Assembly: GCA_910576815.1 (NCBI GenBank)
Contig: CAJTKA010000021.1
Span: forward strand, 1 to 64,000
Origin: an uncultured Lachnospiraceae bacterium
Lineage (GTDB): Bacteria; Bacillota; Clostridia; Lachnospirales; Lachnospiraceae
Length of the DNA: 64,000 bases
Direction of reading: 5' to 3'
In this document: piece after piece, positions 26,159 through 33,602 of the stretch
Numbering within the stretch: position 1 is the first letter of the stretch
How the letters are laid out: each line of letters starts with the position of its first letter
Made by a program: the position numbers and the translations under genes
Notes under the pieces: generated by a model
The model's input: only the letters and a program-made list of their open reading frames with translations
Told to the model about the DNA's origin: nothing
Databases searched by the model: none

Positions 26159-26674
26159 TTACCAACCATTCAACAAAAACGGCTGATATACCAAAAGAAA
26201 CACCAACGCTCCCGCAGCGATCACCGTACCGATATACAACATCTTATGATATGCCTTTCGATACATTCCGATCCCGAACGCCATGCCAACAGCAAGATCA
26301 AAGATTGTCTGTGCCAGCAGCATATGCCTGTTACACAATACAATCAGACAGGCTGCCGCTTCTGCCAACATGCCGCCTGCCGGAAGCGCATACAAAAAGG
26401 AATTGAATACATTCTGTCTGTTCCAAAAATACAGGACATAGCTGCCAATACCGCAGGCAACTGACAAAACAGAATACACAAGAAATAAGTTTGTCTGGAA
26501 CTGTCCTCCACTAAAAAATCTTTCACTCCAAAAACCAAAGAGCGTCGCTACTGACGGAAAGCTCCACAGACTTTCTTCATATGGCAGAAAATCCGTAAGC
26601 CGACATAAGATCCCCATGACCATACCTATCAGGAATACGATGAAATATGACTTTTTATGATCCCTTATTTTCAT
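26159..26674 (-). CDS. Hypothetical multi-pass membrane protein
   Basis: A 171-residue protein with about five hydrophobic segments (for example YFIVFLIGMVMGILC, ILFLVYSVLS-like and GTVIAAGALVFLLVY) and few charged residues. I do not recognise a family with confidence. It ends 18 nt from the convergent apbE stop. GGGAGGC stands before the ATG. A TTGAAC-N5-GTTCAA palindrome lies 30 nt upstream of its start and suggests repressor control. Confidence 0.7.
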   Translation of the reverse strand: MKIRDHKKSYFIVFLIGMVMGILCRLTDFLPYEESLWSFPSVATLFGFWSERFFSGGQFQTNLFLVYSVLSVACGIGSYVLYFWNRQNVFNSFLYALPAGGMLAEAAACLIVLCNRHMLLAQTIFDLAVGMAFGIGMYRKAYHKMLYIGTVIAAGALVFLLVYQPFLLNGW

Positions 26675-26703
26675 ATAGGCCCGCCTCCCTGAAAAAACGC
26701 TAT

Positions 26704-26720
26704 TTGAACCATTTGTTCAA
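26704..26720 (-). promoter_or_regulatory. Palindromic operator upstream of the membrane protein gene
   Basis: TTGAAC (26704-26709) and GTTCAA (26715-26720) form a perfect inverted repeat with a 5-nt centre, 30 nt before the start codon. The size and position suit a dimeric helix-turn-helix repressor. No matching regulator is adjacent. Confidence 0.45.
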
Positions 26721-26800
26721 CTATGTTATCTTATCACAGACGCACCCACGATTCCATTCTTTTCACTCCATTTTTTGCCATCCGCCGTTCACTCCATTTC

Positions 26801-28045
26801 TTAACCCTTCATCCGTCTCGCCCATCCCTTAACGGCAGGCTTAAGGCACAACACACCGATCAGCAAAGGCACCCAGATGATCAGATACGGTGACCAAATA
26901 TAGTGTCCAAAAAGGTGAAAGGTATTGGTACGGAACACATCTGCTCCGCTCCCCACCAATGGCAGCAGATCAAACGCTTGCTGCAGCACTACGGGTACAT
27001 TGTTTTTGACAGCCATCGGTCCGTACGCCACCGCCATACTTAAGAGAAGCGCCAGCACATGATTCTTGCTAAGAGCCGAAAACAGCATGACCACCCCGGC
27101 AAACCCCAGCGCGCCGAGTAAAGTAAATGCATACTCATAGATTTCCGCCTGCAGCATGTTCATGGGTGCAATCGCAATCATCTTAACCATCTGAATGGGC
27201 ATATCCCACCCTTCCGTCCCCAGATAGACAAGTTGTAATATGATCATCCCCGCCGCCACCATAGAAAAAAGCTCCAGCGTAAACGCAAAGCCCGTCAATA
27301 TTTTTGCCGTCGCCAACTTCTTCCAGCCGTTTCTTGTCGTTAGAAGCAGCGCGCTGGTATTGTCGTGCCACTCCCCCGCAAAAAGAGCGGAAAGGACAAC
27401 GGCGAGAAACAACGCCAGAATGGTTCCCAACCCGGATACCGCATTACCGAGAACATTCGACCACCCATCTGTCCATTTCCAAGAAAAAGGTCCTTTCACC
27501 CTTTCATTGATCCGCAGAAGATAATCACGCTCCGCCCCGGTCTGCCCGCTGATCTCAAGGAAGGTATCAATGGCTTTTTCCCTTCTCTCATAAATCCCGG
27601 TGAGCTTTTCTGTCTCCACATAATCACTCATGACCGTAACACCAAGCATATCCGCCCTTTCCAACTCCGGATAAAGTGTCTTAAGCCAACCGTTTATCGT
27701 ATACATATCTGAATTGTTTACTCTGTAAACCGTTTCCGGGTTCTCAGCCCCCTGCGTTTTTCTTTCATCACGCAATTGCGCATAAAGACTCTTAAAATCC
27801 GTGACCCATTCCTGCAAGGACTCATCCGTCAATACCCCGTATTTTTGAGAATAAGCCTGACAGTTCCTGATGTTCTCATACCCGTCAAAGTTGTGACTAC
27901 TAAAATTATCTGTGCTACCGTAGGTTATCCATTGATAAATCATAAAACTTCCAAATACCACGCAGTAAAAAACACATAACAGGACACAGATTCTGGTACT
28001 GTTCTTTCTCCACAACTTTTTATGCTCCAACCTGAATAATTCCAT
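26801..28045 (-). CDS. ABC-2-type transporter permease
   Basis: A 414-residue membrane protein: one N-terminal transmembrane helix (ICVLLCVFYCVVFGSF), a large extracytoplasmic domain (about residues 40-185), then five hydrophobic segments including TILALFLAVVLSALFAGE and VLALLLSMAVAYG, the ABC-2 permease layout. The ATPase gene just upstream is the likely partner. Substrate is unknown; ATPases of this type often export peptides or drugs. AAAGGAG precedes the ATG. It is the last gene of the sigma-factor operon, after a 116-nt gap. Confidence 0.85.
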   Translation of the reverse strand: MELFRLEHKKLWRKNSTRICVLLCVFYCVVFGSFMIYQWITYGSTDNFSSHNFDGYENIRNCQAYSQKYGVLTDESLQEWVTDFKSLYAQLRDERKTQGAENPETVYRVNNSDMYTINGWLKTLYPELERADMLGVTVMSDYVETEKLTGIYERREKAIDTFLEISGQTGAERDYLLRINERVKGPFSWKWTDGWSNVLGNAVSGLGTILALFLAVVLSALFAGEWHDNTSALLLTTRNGWKKLATAKILTGFAFTLELFSMVAAGMIILQLVYLGTEGWDMPIQMVKMIAIAPMNMLQAEIYEYAFTLLGALGFAGVVMLFSALSKNHVLALLLSMAVAYGPMAVKNNVPVVLQQAFDLLPLVGSGADVFRTNTFHLFGHYIWSPYLIIWVPLLIGVLCLKPAVKGWARRMKG

Positions 28046-28161
28046 TTCCGCTTTCTCCTTTCAAGCCTCCCTGTCTCGCTAATTGCAAAACTCATTCCAT
28101 GCTGCAAAACAATGATACTTGTAGTGCCATTTCAACAGCCTCAAAGAAATCTCACAATAAC

Positions 28162-29028
28162 TTACTTGTTTCCACGCATAGAGTAGAGATACAGATCCTC
28201 CAGCGTCGTCTCACAGGGCATCGCCTCCTCTGCCGGCTTATTATCCGCCAGAATACGCAGCACCACCTGTTCCCCCTCATGCCGCAGATTTGCGACCGCC
28301 GCCTTCTCCTGCCAAGCTTTTGCCTCCATCTTAGAAACCGACAGCTCCCAGACCTTCCCTTCCGCTTCCTTCGTCAATTCAGGGACCGTTCCCTGCGATA
28401 CCAGCTTTCCCCCTCGCATCAGCAGCACCTTGTCCGCGATCGCCTCAATATCCGACACGATATGGGTGGATAAAATAACAATCCTCCCCGCCGCGTAGTC
28501 GGAGATCAGATTGCGGAAGCGCACCCTCTCCTTGGGGTCAAGCCCCGCCGTCGGTTCATCCAGAATCAAAATCTTTGGCTGGTTCAAAAGCGCCTGCGCA
28601 ATCCCCACGCGCTGTTTCATGCCGCCTGAAAACGTCTTTACCTTTTTTGACGCCGCTTCCTTTAGACTAACAACTTCCAAAAGTTCGTCGGTCCGCTTTT
28701 CCGCCTCCTCACGCGGAATGCCCTTGAGCGCCGCCATATACAGCAAAAATTCCTTCGCCGTATAGTTTGGATAATAGCCGAAATCCTGCGGCAGATAGCC
28801 GAGCAGATCCCTGTACTCGGCGCCAAGGGCACATATCTCCTTGCCGTCCAGAAACACCTCTCCCGCCGTTGCTTCCAGAATCGCGCACAGCATCCGCATC
28901 AGCGTAGTCTTGCCCGCGCCGTTTTCCCCTAACAGCCCGTACACGCCCGGCTTCAAGACTGTACTCACACAGTCCACCGCAATCTTCCTCCCGTACTGTT
29001 TTGTCAGACGGTCAATTGATAATTCCAT
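28162..29028 (-). CDS. ABC transporter ATP-binding protein
   Basis: A 288-residue ATPase with Walker A GLLGENGAGKTTLMR, Q-loop GYLPQDFGYYPNYTAKE, signature FSGGMKQRVGIAQALL, Walker B ILILDEPTAGLDPKER and switch His in IVILSTHIVSD. It is of the NatA/CcmA-like export class; the last 70 residues form an extra domain. The start overlaps the membrane-protein gene upstream by 17 nt, so the genes are translated together. Confidence 0.92.
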   Translation of the reverse strand: MELSIDRLTKQYGRKIAVDCVSTVLKPGVYGLLGENGAGKTTLMRMLCAILEATAGEVFLDGKEICALGAEYRDLLGYLPQDFGYYPNYTAKEFLLYMAALKGIPREEAEKRTDELLEVVSLKEAASKKVKTFSGGMKQRVGIAQALLNQPKILILDEPTAGLDPKERVRFRNLISDYAAGRIVILSTHIVSDIEAIADKVLLMRGGKLVSQGTVPELTKEAEGKVWELSVSKMEAKAWQEKAAVANLRHEGEQVVLRILADNKPAEEAMPCETTLEDLYLYSMRGNK

Positions 29029-29791
29029 ACCCTTTTCCCTCCCTCTTTCTCTCCATCATAAATCTGATCTCCCTGCCGAAAAATCCGGCAAAGACAAATA
29101 ATAATAAAATCCACACCCCTGTTGCGGAAGGTTCATAGATCTGCGGCATCCTGTTTGCCAATATTATCCAGCCTGCACAGAATCCTATCGTCGCAACCGC
29201 ACAGACCGAAAGCTTCTCGCTCCTTCGCAGTCTGATCAGCCGCAGGATGGTCGTTATGCAGACCAGATACGGCACCAGACCGTACAGAATCATCTGCCCA
29301 AGCCCCCCGTCGGATTGCCGTGCATACAGTATCAGGCATAACACCACCGTAATACCGATCAGATTTGCCGCCCCGGCAAGAATCAGTTTCGCGAGCAGGA
29401 TTTCCACATTCGATGCCCTTGTCACTGATTCCATTTCCCCCATTTTGTAAAACTGGCTGCGCAGCAGCGGCGGAATCCCCGCCAGCGCAAACAGCGGCGT
29501 AAAAACAGGAATATAATAGGACGCGTTGTCTATGATGTTCTCTATGGTACCAAGCATTGTGCATATCAAAAGTAACACCCCTGCCTGCAGACCGAAGATG
29601 CACAGTCCCTCAAACCGAAAGACATCCGACAAAAACTGCCAGAACCCTGTCCTTTTTTCTGCGAGGCTTTCCGCCTGTTCCCGCATGATTTTTCTGCATC
29701 CCGCAACGGTCTCTCTCTTTTTTTCGATCCGCACCGCCGCTCCCTGCTGTAAAGAGCCTTGCAGATATGTTTTTAATTCCCTATCTTTCAT
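29012..29791 (-). CDS. Membrane protein coupled to an ECF-type sigma factor (possible transporter subunit or anti-sigma)
   Basis: This 259-residue protein has about 60 charged cytosolic residues (LKTYLQGSLQQGAAVRIEKK...) followed by about six transmembrane segments. I do not recognise a named family. Its start overlaps the sigma-factor gene by 11 nt, the usual position of an anti-sigma factor, yet it also precedes an ABC ATPase and could be a permease subunit. Neither role can be settled from sequence. Confidence 0.65.
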   Translation of the reverse strand: MKDRELKTYLQGSLQQGAAVRIEKKRETVAGCRKIMREQAESLAEKRTGFWQFLSDVFRFEGLCIFGLQAGVLLLICTMLGTIENIIDNASYYIPVFTPLFALAGIPPLLRSQFYKMGEMESVTRASNVEILLAKLILAGAANLIGITVVLCLILYARQSDGGLGQMILYGLVPYLVCITTILRLIRLRRSEKLSVCAVATIGFCAGWIILANRMPQIYEPSATGVWILLLFVFAGFFGREIRFMMERKREGKGYGIIN

Positions 29792-30296
29792 CCCTGCACT
29801 CCCTTCTCATCAGCCGCAGCGCATTGCGCACGCGGCTCTGCGCCGTCCGCCAGCTGCCGCCCATCACTTCTGCGATCTCCGCAAACCCCAGTTCCTGCCC
29901 AAAGCGGAGAAGTACCGCCTCCCTCTGCACTTCCGATAAAACACAGAGCAGCCGTTCAATCTCCTCCCTGTGCTCCACCTGCGCGATCTCGTTTTTTGCA
30001 TCTGCAATTTCCGCCGCATCCTCCAACGAATAAAAAGGCATTTTTCTGCTCTCATCGATGCAAAGACGGTTGGCGATCGTGTACAGATAGGACTTAAATT
30101 TGTTTTTGCCCTTGTAGCGCGGCAGACTGCGAAACAGCTTTAGGAAAGTCTCCTGCGTTAAGTCTTCCGCTTTATCCTGATTGACACAATGCCAGCCGCA
30201 GTACCGCAGGATGGCGGCATAATAGCGGTCGATCAGTTCTTCCGCCGCCGCTTCGTCGCCGCTTTTGATTCTGTCAATTAACTCGTCATCGCTCAC
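29781..30296 (-). CDS. RNA polymerase sigma factor, ECF type
   Basis: About 171 residues with sigma region 2 (YYAAILRYCGWHCVNQDKAE-DLTQETFLKLFRSL, KFKSYLYTIANRLCIDESR) and region 4 (VQREAVLLRFGQELGFAEIAEVMG). The start is GTG at 30296, giving VSDDELIDRIKSGDE: AAAGGAGG lies 9 nt upstream of it, whereas the longer frame lacks a site. It heads an operon with a membrane protein and two ABC transporter genes, so it probably directs their expression in response to a surface signal. Confidence 0.9.
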   Translation of the reverse strand: MSDDELIDRIKSGDEAAAEELIDRYYAAILRYCGWHCVNQDKAEDLTQETFLKLFRSLPRYKGKNKFKSYLYTIANRLCIDESRKMPFYSLEDAAEIADAKNEIAQVEHREEIERLLCVLSEVQREAVLLRFGQELGFAEIAEVMGGSWRTAQSRVRNALRLMRRECRDER

Positions 30297-30440
30297 ATTA
30301 TACCGCCTCCTTTCCAAGCGTCTGCTTATCATGATATTAATTGCGCAATTATTTCAGTATTATGGTGCGTTTCGCAAATAGCTACAGACATACACCTATC
30401 TATAATAACGAAAAAGTCTGCCCAAAGGATTAAAAATTGC

Positions 30441-30480
30441 AAAAAAAAGAAAAGGTAAAGGATTTCCCTCTACCTTTTCT
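30441..30480 (-). terminator. Rho-independent terminator overlapping the end of the SEDS-like gene
   Basis: On the minus strand AGAAAAGGTA (30480-30471) pairs perfectly with TACCTTTTCT (30458-30449), followed by eight T residues. The upstream stem arm contains the last two codons and the stop codon of the gene. Confidence 0.92.
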
Positions 30481-31804
30481 CCCATTTTACTGTTATTCTC
30501 CGCATTGGTCGTCGAAACGTTTCCTCTGTGACGATCCTTTCATTACGGTAAATACTGAGTAACAATCCGATCAACGCCGCATAAGTCATCGCCGTGCACG
30601 CGCTGTAGGTCACGAAAGGAAACTGCATGGAACTTACCAGAAAATATCCCGTATTGATCAAAATCCCTTCCAGACAATTCAGTAAAATCACCATGAAACT
30701 TGCCACGGACAGCATAAAACCGAGCTGGTTTTTCTGGCGCTTTGCAATCTGAAATGCCCGTACCGTCACTGCCGCAAATGCCACGACCAAAGCCGCGCCT
30801 GCCAAAATTCCATATTTACATATCAATTGCAGTAAGATAAAAGGCTCTGTAAAAAACGGTCCTCCGATCAGACTGTCTCCCAATAACGGACTGTTATCCG
30901 CGGCGCCAATCAGCCTTACCATCCCCCATTCCTGCCGCAGCCACCGATAAACATAACCGGCTCCTTCGGCATCTCTTTCCGGATTCAGCCATGCCAACAG
31001 ACGGTGCGCTTGATAACCGTTTCCGAAAACAGCGATTTTCACCGTCACCAGAACCAACGGCAATAGCATAAGCGCGCCTGCCAAGGCAGCCACCGCCGCC
31101 TTTCTGTTCACGGAAAACCAGCCTTTTGCCACTGCAATGACAAGCAGAGCCGTACCTATCAGATAGATATTTGCCGCCGCAGGCGTACCGGAAAAAATCT
31201 GTGCCAAACACGTGATCACAAACTGCATCCCCATTGCCCATATCAGCGCACGATATCCCCTATTTCTTTGCCGATACAAAATTCCGGCAAATACAGGAAC
31301 ATAGAGATAACAAAACATTATGCCGGAAACCCTTCCTTCCCGCACAGTAAATAAATTGCTGATCAACAAGGCTGCCGTGACAAAGATACCGATGCCGTAG
31401 GCATATCTGGCAATAAAACTGTAGTCCAAAAAATACATGCCCGCCATCACCCCAAAGGAAAGCGCCAACACGACGCACTGTCTGCCAATATATTGCGGAT
31501 GGTTCGAAAAATCACCCATCAGCCAGATAATGAAGAACCCTGCTATGTGAAATAAAAAAGCCATTCCAAGCAACTTATAATCGATCTGCGGACGATGGAT
31601 CCTGTCCAGTTCCACACCGACTTCCACCGGATCCCCCATCTCCTGCACCGCCCGATCGACCGCCTCCTCATGCGCTTCGCCTGCTTCTTCATAGGCGGCA
31701 GCCTGATCGGTGATATGATCGGATAATTCTCTGGCGATACCGTCCCTTGCCCTGACACATCGAATCTGTTCCGTAACATTTTGAATAAAAGCTTCTTTTG
31801 TCAT
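30470..31804 (-). CDS. SEDS (FtsW/RodA)-like membrane protein with N-terminal HAAS-type domain
   Basis: About 444 residues. Residues 1-75 (FIQNVTEQIRCVRARDGIAR, HEEAVDRAVQEMGDPVEVG) match the permease-prefix/HAAS domain that commonly partners PadR regulators. The rest has about ten transmembrane segments and FtsW/RodA-like landmarks: HRLLAWLNPERDAEGAGYVY and FPFVTYSACTAMTYAALIGLL. The SEDS extracellular Asp position appears as E320 (FFTEPFILLQ), and SYGGSS is TYSACT. So glycan polymerase activity is doubtful. ATG 31804 is backed by GAGG; a 45-residue longer frame runs into the hairpin element. Confidence 0.75.
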   Translation of the reverse strand: MTKEAFIQNVTEQIRCVRARDGIARELSDHITDQAAAYEEAGEAHEEAVDRAVQEMGDPVEVGVELDRIHRPQIDYKLLGMAFLFHIAGFFIIWLMGDFSNHPQYIGRQCVVLALSFGVMAGMYFLDYSFIARYAYGIGIFVTAALLISNLFTVREGRVSGIMFCYLYVPVFAGILYRQRNRGYRALIWAMGMQFVITCLAQIFSGTPAAANIYLIGTALLVIAVAKGWFSVNRKAAVAALAGALMLLPLVLVTVKIAVFGNGYQAHRLLAWLNPERDAEGAGYVYRWLRQEWGMVRLIGAADNSPLLGDSLIGGPFFTEPFILLQLICKYGILAGAALVVAFAAVTVRAFQIAKRQKNQLGFMLSVASFMVILLNCLEGILINTGYFLVSSMQFPFVTYSACTAMTYAALIGLLLSIYRNERIVTEETFRRPMRRITVKWEKR

Positions 31805-31822
31805 CCTAATCCTCATTTCTGA

Positions 31823-32014
31823 GCAACTTGTTGCGAAGATGCGATGAGAAAGCTGCGACTGCAGTTTCTCATCTGCCATCAACGACTTTGAGATGCTCTT
31901 GCTCAAAGTCGCGTGCGGAGAATGCCGTATTCCAGGCATTCTCCTGGGTGAAACTTAGAAGTTCTCCGCGAAACAGCCCTTGCTGTGAACGGTTAGAACT
32001 TCTTTTCACCCTAC
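31823..32014 (-). repeat. Dispersed hairpin element, copy A, between padR and the SEDS-like gene
   Basis: Five stems fill this spacer. The part shared with the copy at 41.3 kb is 31913-32014: GGAGAATGCC/GGCATTCTCC (31917-31926/31935-31944) and a long stem GTGAAA/TTTCAC (31948-31953/32004-32009) plus AGAAGTTCT/AGAACTTCT (31957-31965/31995-32003) that encloses ACAGC/GCTGT. Extra stems unique to this copy are GCAAC/GTTGC, GATGAGAAA/TTTCTCATC (31843-31851/31865-31873) and CGACTTTGAG/CTCAAAGTCG (31883-31892/31902-31911). It begins at the padR stop codon on the minus strand. Confidence 0.85.
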
Positions 32015-32335
32015 CACCCCCAGCACATGGACTACCGCGGTCTGATATTCCTGCCACTCCTCCATTCTGGATCTTAGGTACTTTCTCCCTACCTTGGTGA
32101 TACTGTAATATTTGCGTTGTTTTCCATTCACTTCGTCTTCATAGGAAGTCAGATAATTCTTTCCTTCCAGAGAATGCAGCAACGGATAGAGCGTCCCCGC
32201 TTTCAAGACAAAAACATTTTCGGATTTCTTCTGTAAAGTTTCTATCATCTCATAGCCATACATATCTTTATCTTCCAAAAGGTGAAGGATCAGCATGGAA
32301 GTGCTTCCTGAGATCAGTGATTTGTCTATCGCCAT
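32006..32335 (-). CDS. PadR-family transcriptional regulator
   Basis: A 109-residue winged-helix regulator: DMYGYEMIETLQKKSENVF, then LKAGTLYPLLHSLEGKNYL (recognition helix) and KQRKYYSITKVGRKYL (wing). ATG 32335 is preceded by AAAGGAGATGATTTG. PadR proteins with a HAAS-domain membrane partner form a common pair in Firmicutes, and here the next gene encodes a HAAS domain fused to a SEDS-like protein. It probably represses its own promoter. Confidence 0.92.
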   Translation of the reverse strand: MAIDKSLISGSTSMLILHLLEDKDMYGYEMIETLQKKSENVFVLKAGTLYPLLHSLEGKNYLTSYEDEVNGKQRKYYSITKVGRKYLRSRMEEWQEYQTAVVHVLGVVG

Positions 32336-32374
32336 CAAATCATCTCCTTTATATGTAGATTATCTATATATTAA

Positions 32375-32403
32375 ATTATATATAGGCCATCTATATATGT
32401 CAA
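32375..32403 (-). promoter_or_regulatory. padR promoter with operator-like repeats
   Basis: On the minus strand: TTGACA (32403-32398), 17 nt, TATAAT (32380-32375), a perfect sigma-A consensus. The spacer and downstream flank hold TATATAG and CTATATA inverted repeats, which suit autorepression by the PadR dimer. Confidence 0.85.
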
Positions 32404-32413
32404 GTAAAAATAA

Positions 32414-32530
32414 TTATTTGATTACCTTACTCCCGGAAACATGTTTCCTTGTAAAAAATCCGTCCTGTTCCAGCAAAATCCAGCTCACATAACTCTCGTT
32501 CATATGGAAACGCTCACAATATTGAGCCAT
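32414..32530 (-). CDS. Possible small protein or gene remnant (38 residues)
   Basis: An ATG-initiated frame begins MAQYCERFHMNESYVSW and ends RKHVSGSKVIK. The composition looks protein-like (CERFHMNESYVSWILLEQDG), but there is no clear ribosome site and a stop lies three codons upstream. It may be the end of a decayed gene in the spacer between the RNHCP gene and padR. I recognise no family. Confidence 0.3.
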   Translation of the reverse strand: MAQYCERFHMNESYVSWILLEQDGFFTRKHVSGSKVIK

Positions 32531-32583
32531 CTTGAGTTAATAGTGTCGACTTATTTTATTTGGAAATTGGGGACAAAATAAAG

Positions 32584-32603
32584 ACGTGTGAAAACTCACA
32601 CGC
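32584..32603 (-). terminator. Terminator of the CD3324-RNHCP gene pair
   Basis: CGTGTGA (32585-32591) pairs with TCACACG (32596-32602) across a 4-nt loop. On the minus strand the stem is followed by TCTTTATTTT. It lies just past the RNHCP stop. Confidence 0.8.
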
Positions 32604-32611
32604 CCTTAGAT

Positions 32612-33037
32612 TCAAGATATACTGCCCTCTCCGCCCATCATCCTCGTCATTTCTTCGATCTGTTCGGTGGGAAATGGCGATGAGGTCAGCGGTTTCATGG
32701 CAATGGACATCAGCTTCATGGGATTATCGTCCGCTGCGATTCTGTTAGAACTCATCTGCCCACACTGGCGGCAGCGGTGTATGATTGCCCACTCCCCGTT
32801 TTTTCTGACCCAGACTGCCACCGGTTCCATATAGCCGCCGCAGTCCGACGCGCGGTCTCCCGGTTCAATGTCCACATGCAGGCTTGTCAGACAGTTCGGG
32901 CAATGATTTCTGTGTTTGCTTCCCGCTCCTTCCGGAATCACCTGCCGCCCACAGATCTTACACACAAAACTTTCCTCACAGGCATGGGTTTTGTAATATC
33001 CCTTCTCAAATGTCTTTCTCTTATTCTCTCTATTCAA
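32612..33037 (-). CDS. RNHCP domain zinc-finger protein
   Basis: A 141-residue protein with FVCKICGRQV, the namesake KHRNHCPNCLTSLHVDIEPGD, then CGGYMEP and HRCRQCGQMSSNR: three Cys pairs that likely bind zinc. The family is common and uncharacterised. The start is TTG at 33037, supported by GGAGGAGATAAAA directly before it. It overlaps the CD3324 gene by 8 nt. Confidence 0.85.
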   Translation of the reverse strand: MNRENKRKTFEKGYYKTHACEESFVCKICGRQVIPEGAGSKHRNHCPNCLTSLHVDIEPGDRASDCGGYMEPVAVWVRKNGEWAIIHRCRQCGQMSSNRIAADDNPMKLMSIAMKPLTSSPFPTEQIEEMTRMMGGEGSIS

Positions 33038-33344
33038 TTTTATCTCCTCCTACTCCACATTGCTCCATAGGAGGTTTCACTTGCATTTCCCTTAAGATTC
33101 TCTGTATGCTCTTTTCCGTCAAATAATAGCATGATGCCAGTTCTTTGGTCGAAGCGCCTTTCTTATGTTGTTCCAGAATCTGTTCGTTTCTGATGCGAAG
33201 CGTTTCGTTCACGCCCGTGGAAGAACCCCATCTTTTCCGACACTCTTTTTTCTTCGGCACATAGATGGCTTCGCCGCTCACATACGTCTGCAGGATCTCA
33301 AGAATATTTTCCGGCAGAATATCATCTGCCCGTTTATAGCTCAT
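33030..33344 (-). CDS. CD3324-family helix-turn-helix protein
   Basis: A 104-residue protein with the family's N-terminal block (ILPENILEILQTYVSGEAIY, VPKKKECRKRWGSS) and a C-terminal helix-turn-helix (STKELASCYYLTEKSIQRIL). It resembles Mor-like DNA-binding proteins; role unknown. AGGAGGTAGCT precedes the ATG. It is coupled to the RNHCP gene. Confidence 0.85.
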   Translation of the reverse strand: MSYKRADDILPENILEILQTYVSGEAIYVPKKKECRKRWGSSTGVNETLRIRNEQILEQHKKGASTKELASCYYLTEKSIQRILREMQVKPPMEQCGVGGDKIE

Positions 33345-33372
33345 AGCTACCTCCTAATCGTTACTTTTAGGA

Positions 33373-33421
33373 AGTGCAATGGCTATCACAATTAAGTTTG
33401 AAATGTCATAGCCATTGCGCT
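33373..33421 (-). repeat. Long hairpin, 14-bp stem with one mismatch
   Basis: AGTGCAATGGCTAT (33373-33386) and ATAGCCATTGCGCT (33408-33421) pair over 14 bp with a 21-nt loop. It lies between an 8-codon frame with an excellent ribosome site (33420-33446, MKKETQVS) and the CD3324 gene. It has no terminal T-run. Confidence 0.75.
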
Positions 33422-33442
33422 ATGATACCTGGGTCTCCTTCT

Positions 33443-33541
33443 TCATGCGTTTTTCTCCTTTCTTTCCACATACTGTGCAAGAATTAAAATTCTCTCAAGA
33501 CTACTCAACGGAGCAGCCAAAACTTTTCTCACACGCCTCAT
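33443..33541 (-). CDS. Possible 32-residue small protein
   Basis: The frame begins MRRVRKVLAAPLSSLER and ends ERKEKNA; it overlaps the 8-codon frame at 33420-33446 through ATGA. The second frame has AAAGGAGAAAAACGC before its ATG, while this one has only a poor site. It is basic at the start with a hydrophobic middle. It could be a leader peptide, a small regulator or chance. Confidence 0.3.
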   Translation of the reverse strand: MRRVRKVLAAPLSSLERILILAQYVERKEKNA

Positions 33542-33602
33542 ATGTTCTTATTTTACATGCTGCTATATGAAAATTCAACCTCACAAAAATTTACAACTAT
33601 TT

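Noticed and set aside
31805..31939. 45-residue N-terminal extension of the SEDS-like protein
   Set aside because: It is translated from hairpin sequence and lacks a ribosome site, whereas the ATG at 31804 has GAGG upstream.
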